Below are positions 33,955-45,189 of a stretch of 64,000 bases of DNA, in pieces. The stretch covers positions 107,281,544 to 107,345,543 of the forward strand of contig OW121852.1 of the NCBI GenBank assembly GCA_933228895.1, given 5' to 3'. The DNA comes from Platycnemis pennipes (taxonomy: Eukaryota; Arthropoda; Insecta; Odonata; Platycnemididae). The notes beneath the pieces are model-generated. The model searched no databases and was not told the DNA's origin. It worked only from the letters and a program-made list of their open reading frames with translations. Both the position numbers and the translations under genes were made by a program. Each line of letters begins with the position of its first letter. The first letter of the stretch is position 1.

Positions 33955-34182
33955 CAAACTAATCGGTGAATCTCTTCAGACATGACAGACTGATTAACAC
34001 AATCGTCAAAGGAGAAGTGAAAGGGAAGAATGTAAAAGGAAGGTCACGGATGACAATAATGGTATAACTTGTTATGGCAGTGAAAGAGGAGAATTTTATA
34101 AATATGAAGAGATTAGCCGAGAGAGAATCGAGAGAAGAACTGCGTCAAAACAATCTTAGGTTTGATTAATGATGATGATGAT
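33955..34182 (+). pseudogene. RTE/BovB-like LINE 3' end
   Basis: Translation gives NLFRHDRLINTIVKGEVKGK and NVKGRSRMTIM, a stop, then NFINMKRLAERESREELRQ. This corresponds to RHD-x-LL-x-T-x-x-EGK-x-x-GKRGRGRPR and the terminal EMKRLAEDR block of the family. It ends with a GATGATGATGATG tail at 34166-34179, the same type of simple tail as the copies at 31.06 and 51.86 kb. Confidence 0.7.
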
Positions 34183-34184
34183 GT

Positions 34185-34890
34185 GTCAGTAACAATTAGC
34201 GGAATATAAATATTAAATAAAATAAAATCAAAGATAAAAAGTCTGACCTCAACAAGTTACTAGCAACGCACGACCAGTTTCAAGCATTAGTTAGGCCATC
34301 AACAGCTGTACCTACCTGGATAGTGAAAGTTGCAAAGTTAACCTCTGGTACTATTTTACCATGTTTTTAATGATCACATACATACCATTACGACGTTTTT
34401 ACAGCTCGAGAAACACGTCACTCGTCGCCCATCTTACACAATACTTTCTTTCCGTAACGAATCACATGCCGCACACATTTCTTCTTGAGTAATAATATAG
34501 TGCAAGAGAGTCCATGCGGTTCTTTTCCGTGGTGTTAGAATACACACAGAAGGATAAGTCCAGGGCCTCTCTAACGTTGCTGGGGAGATTGAAGCACAGA
34601 GAACTATAATTAAACGCAATAGACGAAGTGCTAAGATGTTGCTCTATTAAGATAAGGGAGTTAATTAAGAGAAAGAGTGGGTTGATCGTGCATTCATTTA
34701 AGGCTGGTGTTAATGGTCGTGATACGAGGAAGAATTTAAGTAACTGCGGAGGAGGAGGTTAAATGATAGGCATTCAGACGCCACGAGATATTTCAGGATA
34801 CTGCCGAGTAGAAAGGTAGACGTTGACCTGAATATCTGTGTCTACAACTGAATCACAGTAGGTATTTCAAAATTATTTGAATAAATCAAA
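34185..34890. other. No feature seen
   Basis: No coding or repeat feature was recognised. Confidence 0.35.
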
Positions 34891-34893
34891 GTA

Positions 34894-34991
34894 TGAATAA
34901 GAAGATGCAACCTATGTAAATTTTCACCGACTTTTATTTGATGTACTTTTAGGTACTTTGAAAATTTACATAGGTTGCATCTTCTTATTCA
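34894..34991. repeat. Perfect 33-bp hairpin
   Basis: The arms 34894-34926 and 34959-34991 are exact reverse complements (left arm starts TGAATAAGAAGATGCAACC), separated by a 32-base loop. Either strand of RNA would form an uninterrupted 33-bp stem. It could be a hairpin RNA or microRNA-like precursor, or a recent inverted duplication. Natural microRNA precursors usually have mismatches, so the perfect pairing favours a young inverted repeat. Confidence 0.85.
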
Positions 34992-35204
34992 ACATGAATT
35001 TTCACCAAGTGAAAGTCCAATATATCGATTTTTTCAAATCAAAGCATACTGAAATCAAAAGAGTGTCTCAATGATATTCATATTTCCTCCACAAGGTAGC
35101 GACTAAAACTAACTCAGCGAGTGACAACCAAATCCGTTGATATAGTGCATTTCGAACTACGGCTGAAAACTACGCTCTTCACGAAGCTTAAATATTATTT
35201 AACG

Positions 35205-35430
35205 TAACACCCTTCAATGATTGTATGGAGCCGAAACGCGAACACTTAGAAGATGTAACAAGATGTAACTTGGCGACTTTTCAGTCATGGCTGTGAAGAG
35301 AGTATAGTAAGTATAATTGAAATACAAATGAAGCAAACCAAAGTGTGGGGAGAAGAGGAAATTAGGAAAAGGCAGATTATGTTAATGAAGCACGTGAGGA
35401 TGGTATGGTATTGTGAAGGAGGCAATAGAG
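35205..35430 (+). pseudogene. Very decayed RTE/BovB-like LINE fragment
   Basis: LYGAETRTLRR near 35224 matches the LYG-x-E-T-W-TL signature downstream of the reverse transcriptase. Further on, VWGEEEIRKRQIM and LMKHVRMVWYCEGGN match the VGE-x-R-x-L...H-x-R-x-VGH-x-x-RGG region. Stops and frameshifts are frequent. No tail could be defined because a SINE follows. Confidence 0.5.
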
Positions 35431-35439
35431 TGAGAAAAT

Positions 35440-35655
35440 CGATGGGCGAACCCATCAGCTGGTCGAAAGCTATTCTAACCGGAAGAGCACTAATTTAAGT
35501 GATTTTTGCGCATCACATTAATTATGCAGTTCGACATTCCGTCCGTCGGATGGGACGTATAACAGCGGACCGCTCCACTAAATAAAAGATCAAGCCGAAA
35601 CCGGGTTTCGCTCCGTCTTTCCTCAATTCCCTAAACTTATCTCCCACTAATCAAC
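35440..35655 (+). mobile_element. tRNA-SINE family B, head unclear
   Basis: The core CCGTCCGTCGGATGGGACG at 35540-35558 is one of the least changed in the window. It is followed by the GGGTTTCGCTCCGTCTTTCC type tail. The tRNA-like head is blurred, and no clear box B remains. Confidence 0.6.
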
Positions 35656-35659
35656 CCTA

Positions 35660-38345
35660 TCGTAAATAGAATTACCACAAACCGAGTTTGTTTGTGAGCC
35701 CAGGTGGGTCCATCACAACAACAACAAAACCACAAATGAATATACAATTTAGGCTATCTTGAAACTTGATGGAGCCCCAATACATTACAAAAAATGAAGC
35801 AAAACGCGCACCTAAAGCAAGCTTGGTTTCGATACGCGGCGCTTCGCGGTGTATGGGCCTCCTTCATTGTCCAGGTTCCCCTCCTGCTGTCTAGTCAACA
35901 TCCCGTGCCATTCCAGCAAAGACCCCTCACCCGACCCCCGACCAATTCTACCTTCACCCACACCCCTCCCACAGCCACGACACAACCCAAATCGAATGAA
36001 ACCATCCGCCCAGTTTAAAAAAAAAGGGTCTGATGACTCGGAGCGGGCGGGAGAACATCCGCATTCAATCGAGCGAGGGGGGGACAACGAGAAAACATGC
36101 ATCGCCAGAAAGAGAGAGAGAGGGAATAAATGCACACAGACAGCCACGACCGGGATCCACGCCGCTTATATCTCGTGAGAGGGTAACGAGGGGGAAATTC
36201 AGCGGTAGGTAGAGGCAGCCGTGTCGCTCCGTTCTCCCGGATCCGCAAATGGGACTCGTGTAAGTGGTCCGCATATCTACCACACTGCACGACGTCCTCG
36301 TCGTATGCCGGGTGCCAGAAGCGGACAATGGCACGCGAAAGAGTAATCTTTTCAAAATTTAGAACCGCATCGAAGTGATACCGAGGGTTTCCCCATGAGC
36401 AGTTTAAGGTCACACAAACTGCAAGCTGTTCCCTACATTTCAATTCTTCGCAAATCTGAATTCAAGACACAATCAGAGAATAAAAATTTAAGTTTTTCCT
36501 ATCAGAAAGCACATTACGGGCCAATGTTTAAACCGTCATTGTTTAAATAATAACATCATCAGTTATTTAACGAAACCTGGGTCGTACTCAATAAATTTTT
36601 CCAGTGGACCGTACAAAGCATGATTTTTTAACATCACCGATATGGAGAGGTTCCATGAGGTTAACAATGAAACTATTAGTCATGCATGGCATGTCATCAC
36701 GAAATAGTAATTTTTTTAATTGTATTTCTGTAGGTTTGTGACTGATATCAACCCTACCTGTTTGACATTCGCTGAAAAAACGTCAATTAAAACGCTTTCA
36801 GTGTGCTACTTTAGGCTTGCGCAAACTAAGAAAATTTATTTTGATATCGCTTTGGTTATGGTTTTATTCGCTTCACTTCTTCTGGTTGCGTATTTCTCTT
36901 CATCGCATCGAATGTACAACTGATACGCAAATAAAATCCCATAATAAAATCACGAAAGAGTGAGTTTCATCAGTTATAAACAACTCGATAGCCTGCTAAA
37001 AGCTAAACGGAGAAAAGATACGCTCCTACAAAACTCACTCCCCTTCTGGTATCGCGTCCCTATCTATTCTGGATGGTTATAATATCTGCTTAAACTTTGA
37101 CCCCACTCACGCCAACTCCCTCGGAAGGCAGAAACCTTAAGTAAAGCAATATTTCCTTTAGAATGGTCATAAATGCTGTATTTTTCATGAGAAATAAGAG
37201 ATAAGTTAATTTTTTTACATTACAAGTACCTCCATCGCTAATTATGCAACGTAAGTGATTCTCGAGACCCTGCAACAGTGAAATGCAACCGCGGTGAGAT
37301 ACTTCACTTACATCTTACTACAGAATCTCAGGCAAAATTTATTTCATGTCCGTCTATCCTCTACGGCTATTCATCAACTCCCCTTTACTATTTACTTCAA
37401 CACCTCCGGAAGACATACCTGAATTTGTTACATTTTATATTAATTACAAAGATCGTATTTTCCTTCAAAATATTGAAACGCATTTAATTTCCTTTGAAAA
37501 TACAAGTCTCTCTACAGCCCCACTGTATGTTGATAAAAAATTCAAGTACCACAAGAAAACAAGGAGGAAATAAATGGAAAACATATTTTAACTCGTCACA
37601 AATCATTTCGTTAAAAAACTTGGGAGTATAAATAAAAGTGCTTTTCCGTTATAGAAGGTTACCGACCTTATCGGAAATATCAAGATAAAAGTAACACGAT
37701 AAGGATACAAAAACAAAGAAACCAAATCGTAGATTCAGAGAGCTGAACACCAAATACATCCGACGAATCCATTGATGTTGACTACACATTTCACAATACA
37801 AAATATAGCAAACACGATTTAGTGTATCGTGGATGGGAGACAATTTCCCGCCTGAGCCGTTCCTCTCTGTCATGAATATCAAGCGTTGTTTTTCGGGGAT
37901 TAGATCGAGTCTCATCAATAAATCCTACTTACTTCGCACCACTCAACGGAAATTCACGCCCGGAAAGAATGATTCCTTACCAAACAAATCCAATCCCATA
38001 ACTTAGTGGCAATTTCGACCATAGCAAGGGCTACGGGCCGGAAATTCTGCAACATAAAACGAATGACATAGCAGCGATCGTAAAAGCATGCATCAACCCA
38101 AGTGCTAATGGGAAATTAAAGTGTTTACTAAATTTTCCGAAAATATAGACTATCATCAGCGATGAGAATATCGGGGTAATACATTAGGCCATCCGACGTA
38201 TTCGAACTTACAAATCACTCATAGGGTCGGGCGGACATGACACTATATTTAGACTTCGGAAATTATTGGTTTGTGTAGTTATTTGAGGTAGGCGATCGAC
38301 TGCTCAACTAAGGGCCATTTAAAGATTAAGAAACTTTGTAGAGAT
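35660..38345. other. No gene seen; GC-richer at 35.82-36.44 kb
   Basis: 35.82-36.44 kb is G+C-rich and gives overlapping frames on both strands (35849-36178 plus, 36015-36443 minus), none with a motif. An (AG)n-like run lies at about 36108-36124. The remainder is AT-rich, with nothing recognised. Confidence 0.35.
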
Positions 38346-38349
38346 AGGA

Positions 38350-38485
38350 TTTTTTTTAGAAATGGAAGAAGGTGGAGCGAAACCCGGCGCCTACTCTCAC
38401 CGATAGCCACCGAGAGGATCAAGGTTTTAACTTCTAATTCTACGGACAGAGCAGTGACTTTGAAGTGCTCTCCATAAAGGTCCAA
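38350..38485 (-). mobile_element. tRNA-SINE family B, 3' part
   Basis: The minus strand shows GAGCACTTCAAAGTCACTGC, then TCTGTCCGTAGAATTAGAAG where the core should be, then GGCGCCGGGTTTCGCTCC. The core is damaged and the head is missing. Assignment rests on the flanking blocks shared with the other copies. Confidence 0.5.
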
Positions 38486-38582
38486 TAATTTACCCTATAT
38501 ATAAATACAAACAATCTTCATGACAATATTTTTACACTGATGACGTCCAAACATTTTGCGTAGCCCACATACTGTAGAACTG

Positions 38583-38948
38583 GACTGGACTATGGACCAT
38601 GAACATAAAATTAGGGAAACTGACAGCCGAACCGACAGGTTTAAAATGTTTTTCTTTCCTCGTACTATTAGGGATACGAATATCAATATAGTATATATAC
38701 AATAGTATCAATGGATAGCCTAGCCTAGGTGGGATGTTGACATAAGAACTAAGCCAACTAATTAAGTTTATCCGGCCAGCAGACGTTTGGCTTGAATGTT
38801 TTGCTCTTGAAATCATTTTAAATTGGTAACGCTCGACTATTATACAGAAACTTAACCTTTTTAAGCATGACAGATAAAGCATGTTTGGTGTAGTTCAACT
38901 ACATGGCGGCTTGCAGGGAATTGTGTTCATGTAGCTGTAGATGTAAAT
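38583..38948 (+). mobile_element. CR1/L2-like LINE, short 3' copy
   Basis: Coding remnant 38595-38702 reads DHEHKIRETDSRTDRFKMFF then FPRTIRDTN, the last block of ORF2 in this family, followed by a stop at 38703. The 3' UTR runs to ATGGCGGCTTGCAGGGAATT and ATGTAGCTGTAGATG near 38946. Only the final ~35 codons were copied. Confidence 0.75.
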
Positions 38949-39104
38949 AAAGAGAGGTGAAAAAATTAGTTTTTCCAATGTACAAAGCACCCGAGCACAA
39001 ACATAGCCTAATTTTAAAAAGAAAGAATGGTCATTCATATTTTTTTTCTTCAAGCTTTTATTCTTGTTCCTTTATTTTCAGCTAAATTAATTTCTGACTC
39101 TTGA

Positions 39105-39172
39105 CCTGCCACCCCCTGCAAAGCCCTCTTGCCAAGCTACCCGCAGCGTGACATGTAGACGCAGATATACCT
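39105..39172 (+). mobile_element. Degenerate CR1/L2-like LINE 3' tail
   Basis: CCTGCCACCCCCTGC, then TTGCCAAGCTACCCGCAGCG and ATGTAGACGCAGATATAC, resembles the family 3' end with several changes. It lies only ~160 bp after the preceding copy. Confidence 0.45.
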
Positions 39173-39189
39173 ATACTCGGCACTTAAGA

Positions 39190-39280
39190 AAAAAACCAAC
39201 CTTAAGGTAAGAATTGAACCAGCAACCTTTCAGTTGCCAGGCCAGTGTGCTACCGACCTGACTACATCGGTCAGAAGACA
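39190..39280 (-). mobile_element. tRNA-like sequence (SINE D or tRNA pseudogene)
   Basis: The minus strand shows GTCAGGTCGGTAGCACACTG (box-A region), then GGCAACTGAAAGGTTGC as a paired arm, then TGGTTCAATTC as box B near 39208-39219. The arm spacing is tRNA-like. The acceptor ends do not pair well and no body repeat was found elsewhere, so its class is open. Confidence 0.5.
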
Positions 39281-39284
39281 TGTC

Positions 39285-40915
39285 TTACCGAAGTGCAAGT
39301 ATCATATAGAAAGGACGACGTATCGCTAAGTTTCCATTGAGAAAACGACGTCAAAAAAATACACGAAGATGACGTGGGTCTCAGACATTTACAATCAAAA
39401 CAAAATGACGTGATTTAATTTGCTAAACTCCTTATTCCGCCAATTAATTTCATTACCACGGGTTGAAGGTTGAGTAAGTTTTTAATGTACACTTAGTTAG
39501 TTTTCCCCAGATTTCTTCTTACATTTTGCATTTTTGAAAATAAAAATTGCTTTAATCGCGAATTCTATGACTCGCACGAAGTAAAAATGCCTGCTAAGGA
39601 AAGGCGAGCGGTACAAAAACGCATCGGTTAGCAAATTTGATCCGAATTTAGAGAAGTAATACATCTCACAGATTTTCGTAACATCTGCACGATGCTCTGA
39701 ATTACAGCAATATATTTTTCGAGGCGGGATTATTACGACAAAATAAACGGAGTTTTTCCGTAGCTAGCAGGAAAAAAAACGAGGAGTTAGATAAAAAGTT
39801 TGGGGAAACCAAAAGGTTTTCGGGGCAAATCTCTAAGAGCAGCAGAACATACCGTCTTTTCCGACAGAATATTCATTCATTCAAAAGGGAACATTAAGCA
39901 GTGCGGGAGGCAGCGAATGGCTTTCAGAACCGTCATAAATGTTTGAAAGAGATTCGTATTCGAAGTAGTAATTGAAAATGCTCTCCAGAATCGTTGCCTC
40001 AAGCCCAGCCTCATTTCCCGACCTACATATTTGACCCAATTCACGCGGCCTACTTTTCCATTCCCATATTCACGCATGTTGGGCTCAGCCCTAATCAAAA
40101 AAAAATATTTTAAACTAAAAGAGCGACCTCATTCTTCTACTCCCGGCAGTCTGATTTCAAATCCCTTTGCCTTATTTCACAGCTAGGTTACACAACTGGA
40201 GAATTCTCAAGGATATATAAAGAGGTCTATGCAGTTCAACAAGACAGAGGAGTCCATTTGTACAAGGAGTATAGCGTTAATTTAAAAAAAATCATGACAA
40301 TTCAACTCGCTAAATACTCATAAAAAACCATCCAATTCTGCAGGATGGTGCCTAAAAGAATTTCGCATCAAATAAAAAATATATATGGAATAAATTCAAA
40401 AACGGAAAATTATGAATTGAATAAATTAAAAAACAGAAAAGGGTGCAATCTGAAATTATATTTAGCATATTTTACCAAATAGTCAAGCCAGTATTGTTCC
40501 AGCAGTAAAATGTTCAGTTAAGATTGTAAATTTTAAACGATCCGATAGATTAGTTCCCTCTCCGGAGCTAGATTATACGCCATTGTATTATTGACAATAT
40601 CTCATCAACTACAATTCCTGGTTCACAAAGGGGTACACAAACATTGAAGGATTATCTCAATCGTTTGCGCAACACGATCACAAGAAATGCAGAGAGGCCA
40701 GATGACATTCAGCCCCCACAGGTTACTTAGAGACCTACATTTTACGAAGAAGTTACTACACTCCTCTTCCGGAACTAGAGCACTAAATGATTACGCATTA
40801 AACCGCTCACTTGTAGCTTAATCATTACATTGCCTAATGCAAAATTTGTAAAAAAAAGAGTAGAATTAGCAGCAGTAGTTTGATGCGTGAAAGGCGATTG
40901 ACAGCTTAGGCCTTT
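39285..40915. other. No feature seen
   Basis: No coding, tRNA-like or repeat feature was recognised. Confidence 0.4.
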
Positions 40916-40919
40916 TGCG

Positions 40920-41135
40920 TTATTTAGGATGGGTGTGTAATTGGGTGGAGTTAGTAAGTTTTCAAGGAACAAAGAAAGGGTAAAACCCATTGTCGGGTGT
41001 ATCCTATCAATGAAAGGCATCTGAGAGGGGTCATGGTTTATCACCCCATCTGATGGACGTAAAGTAACACAATCGGGATTCAATCACGGGCTCTCAGGTT
41101 AGAAGGACAGTTCTAGCCACCACACCAATCCGATA
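40920..41135 (-). mobile_element. tRNA-derived SINE, family B, rearranged
   Basis: The minus strand begins near 41134 with ATCGGATTGGTGTGGTGG and a box-B-like GTGATTGAATCCCG. The core appears as CGTCCATCAGATGGGGTGAT only about 20 bases after box B. Compared with other copies the region between head and core is deleted. Confidence 0.6.
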
Positions 41136-41139
41136 GAAA

Positions 41140-43085
41140 GGTAATAGAAATATTCAAACAGCATAGGAACAAATGCACTCACTCTCCAACAACTATTCAC
41201 TGCTTATCTATACCATTTCATTTAATGCCAAGAGGGGCACTGGAGATACTTGAATGCTTACTGCACGCAAATGGAAATTTTTAGCCTCTTATACTCAATT
41301 AAATCACGCAACGACCTCGCAATTACTGAAATTCATCACCAATTTAATTTCCTTCGATAATCAACGTTAGCCACAAGCATGGCAGAATATCGAGCATCAA
41401 ATATATTCATTCACAAACGCCAATTCGTAAGAACTGCAGGACGGTGTAAAAAGCGCAGCTTTATTTTCCTCGCGGAGTTTAAATTACGGACAATTGCACT
41501 CTCGTGAATTGGAGTAGTTCCCCGGTATGGGTAAACAAAAGTTGTTGACCTGGTTCTGAAGCAGTCATTTGAAAATAATCCTTGGAAATTAATTTAGTAC
41601 TCTTGATTGCCGAGTTTCATTCCCCAGTAACACTTGGAACCACCTCAGCATAATCGCACTCGTTTAAACCGGCGAAAAAGATTCTTCAGAATTTAAAAGA
41701 GCATTACACATGAAAACTCTTCCACCCCGATAGCTCAGAAAAATGAGGAAGTGGAACCAGAATATTAAAAGCGAATCATGTCCTAGCTGTCATTTCGACT
41801 CTAATCGGTTTATATGTTTTCACCATATCTTCATCACAACATTTATTCATAGGGGTATGAGCATAACTGCAAAGTGATTGCTCACTAAGAAATCAATTTG
41901 GAACACCAACATTAAGATTACAAGTCAAAAAACTTAAAACTGGTATGACGCACCTTTCTAAATGGTTCTTCAAGATTGTATATACAGCTGTAAGCAGTTT
42001 CTTCTCTCAGCAGAATGCCCTTTTCTCCTGAGCAAGTCTACTGTCGATTCCCTTCTTGCTTCGCCAATAAGTATATTCCGCCTTCCAGATAGCATAGATA
42101 ACTTTGCAACAGAACGTAACAGATACCTTTGAAAAAGGGCGTTCGAATCGGTTTCATAAACACCAATATGCCTAATTGGAATTAAGGAACCCACATCGAA
42201 GTGTTTAGATAAGCCATTGTCATTAATTAATGGCCAAGGAGTTCCGTTCATACATTTCCTTTGGCGTCCACTGATGGACGTAATGAACGGAAGCAAAAAC
42301 ATCAGCCTTAAACGACACTATCGGAGTAAAAATTGTATCAATCTTGGTATCCTCTCTTTTTCAATGGTGAAAATACTGGTTTTTAGCGCAATTTACCAAA
42401 AGTAAAACATGAAATGATAATGTAGGAAATATTATATGCACGAAATACTACATAATATACCTATATACTACATAGAAAGTGGGCACAATATTTCGTTCTC
42501 ATAATAGTTACATTTTATGGCTTCGGCTTTAAGCACAATCTAAGTTCTATTCATCGAATATTTTAAGTACCTTTCACGGCAGATATATTAGGCTGATTCC
42601 TAACACAAAATCGGCTTAAATTGTACAAGTTTGAGTCTGACTTACAAATGACGTTGTACCAACACAACATTCATACAGCGGCGTCGGAAGTGGGGGGCAG
42701 GGGAATCATTCGCCTTCATTAATACAAATTAAATTTTGCTTGTTTCCAGCTAGCCTTTACCCTTCTGACGCATATTCTACCACCTTCATATGCATTTTTA
42801 GCGGAATTTTAGTCTCTACCCCCTCCTATCCGCAAAAAAAATCCGGGCCCTTTTCAAAGTTGGCTCCTCCCTGCGAAAATAGTTCCAACGCCCCTGCATT
42901 CATAGGTTAGACAAAAGCTTGAGCCGAAACGTCTAGCTCTGAAATACCCTGTTTGCTTACTGAGATTAATTTAAATACATAAACCCAAGCCTCGTATATG
43001 CTGACGAGAAGTACCTCTCGACCATAAAAAGCAATGAGATAAAAGGTAATAAAGGGTTTGAAGAAGGAGAAAAAGTTTCGATTAA
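41140..43085. other. No feature seen
   Basis: The minus-strand frame 42302-41970 (110 codons) has no recognisable motif. Nothing else is supported. Confidence 0.4.
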
Positions 43086-43090
43086 ATACA

Positions 43091-43345
43091 AGGCCAACTC
43101 TAATAATTTCGTCTGTTAACAGATTCATATATGTAAGTCCTTGAGATACCGATCAACAAAATGCAATTAGAATGACTAACTGCAAATATCTATCTTAATT
43201 GAGTACAAAAACGCTTCAGGCCAACTCTAATAATTACGCCTGGCAACAGATTCATATATGTAAGTCCTTGAGATACCGATCAACAAACTGCAATTAGAAT
43301 GACTAACTGCCACATTCTACCTTAATTGAGTACAAAAAACGCTTC
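43091..43345 (+). repeat. Tandem duplication, unit of about 127 bp
   Basis: Unit 1 (43091-43217) and unit 2 (43218-43345) both run from AGGCCAACTCTAATAATT to ACGCTTC with a scattering of substitutions and one inserted A. There are two units only, so this is a local duplication rather than a satellite array. It has no coding content. Confidence 0.85.
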
Positions 43346-43349
43346 ACAA

Positions 43350-44925
43350 ATTTATGTGGGATAAAGTCATGTCAGGTATTCAATCGATCTAGTCGCATGC
43401 TACAGAAAAATAATTCATTGAGGAAATTAGGTTGGAATTGGACTGCTTTTAGCCAACATCGAAAGCTGAATGAGGACTTGGCAAACCCTGACAATGGAGG
43501 CTGAAGGGAATATTTGTTATTGAGATGCCAATAAAAGGGAGGATTGCCCAAGACGCTTTCCCTGGAACGAGAGGAATTTCAATTACGCCCAATTATGAGC
43601 ACAAGGGCCCCATTTCTCTTGTACTCTAGCGTTGTGGTGAGGGATCCAGAAGGAAAGAGAGGCTGGCCGGAATGATGATCCTCCGGCAACAACGCCGATG
43701 ATCGCCAAAGGAATTCGTATTAAGCTGAGAATAAAATCGAAGCAAACGTTCAGTTAGTTCCATCAAAAAAGCTAAGTCACTTGTGAGATGCTGAAAATAA
43801 AAGTACAAGTGGTACGCCTTGATTCAAAATGAATCAAAGACAAGGATACGAAAGGTTTTTGGTCCCACTGGACACCTAGTGTTACATACAATATTCAATA
43901 AAGCACACTCCGATTACTCGGCCACTAGCACTAACCATTCGACCGCCTAATCGAAGGGTCCTATAAGTCAATTTCGTGGCCTATTCACGGTATACAACCA
44001 TGGAGGTCCTGTGACCACATGGAGGCATTGATGAGCACCATCGATTATCACCAATAATACCTTTCTATTAACCTCAATCACCGGAGGTGCTCGAGCATCC
44101 AGGTTCCTGGGAGTTCCTGTTGCTCCCTGAATACAACAGGGAGCAACACGTCACCACCCTGACACATAAGCAATTGATCAATCAATAGAACTAATGACCA
44201 CTGCCGTCGATGAGCACTAAAATAAAAACTACAGTTCAATAACGGGATGGAATTTCCTCTGACAAGATGATGGTACATCAAATACTGGCAGAAAAAAAAA
44301 CAAAATCCTTCCTCACTATACAAAATTACTATTTCATAGTTCTCCTTCTCGTGTCTTAAATTATTCCTCTAGAGGATGAAAATAATTTACATTATTCTGT
44401 TGGCATATCAAATAAAATTCAATTTTCCACGATTCTTCAGCAGCCTACAGTGTACATCGCTACCGAGGTTGTCAGTAAAATCTTTATTTTCTGAAAATTG
44501 CCATTATATTCGATCCGTCAATGTGACATGTTCAATGACAACGACCATGTGACATTCTACCACAACTCGCCAAAAATCCCGAATTCATACACTAATCTGG
44601 TAGTGGACGAAAACGAACAAAAGCAATTATTTTCCAAAGTCATGATTTAACTAGAGATCACGAGAATGACTGAACAGCTGACAGTGATCTCATTTATGCT
44701 AAAGGCCACATTCATACTGAAAACCGAGCACAAATCGAACACCATGCTTTCTTGTGCAATAAGGATGGAAAATAAAACATAATATTCGATCTATGGAACT
44801 AAAAATTAGTGAATTGCAGCATTTTATCGACAATATTGCTCAAACTAACTATGTATCGCAAAGCTAAAAACAAATATAAGATGCAGAGAGGAAAATACCA
44901 CAAACATGGCTCAATGAATTAAATC
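43350..44925. other. No gene; small hairpin at 44119
   Basis: An 11-bp perfect hairpin (GTTGCTCCCTG with CAGGGAGCAAC, 7-base loop) lies at 44119-44147. The rest shows only short frames. Confidence 0.4.
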
Positions 44926-44944
44926 CTCTGGGTATTTATAAAGA

Positions 44945-45185
44945 GGATAAGATTCGGGTGATGACCAGAGTATTGACTTCCCACCCAGAGGGCCAGGGTT
45001 CGATGGCAGCTACGTATCATTGGTGCACCTGTCTTCATCCAAGCGCTGAGCGGAGAGCACTTCGAGTTCAGTACTCCATCCGTCGGAAGGGACGTTAAAC
45101 CGTGAATACCTTGGCGACCCTCGTTACGAAAAGACTTTCCCACCCCCCTTCCTCAACATCCTAAATTCCTATGTCTTCACCACTT
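44945..45185 (+). mobile_element. tRNA-derived SINE, family B
   Basis: The head has ATTCGGGTGATGACCAGAG and box B GGGTTCGATGGC at 44996-45007. The core CCGTCGGAAGGGACGTTAAA is at about 45079-45098, followed by CCTTGGCGACCCTCGTTACG. The tail is CCCCCCTTCCTCAAC. All family segments are present in order. Confidence 0.75.
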
Positions 45186-45189
45186 TTTC

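Noticed and set aside
36015..36443. 142-codon minus-strand frame
   Set aside because: It overlaps other open frames in a GC-rich region, and no recognisable domain or ATG context supports it.
43880..43990. tRNA-Ser-like string on the minus strand (GGCCGAGTAATCGG)
   Set aside because: No box B downstream, and the cloverleaf arms do not pair.
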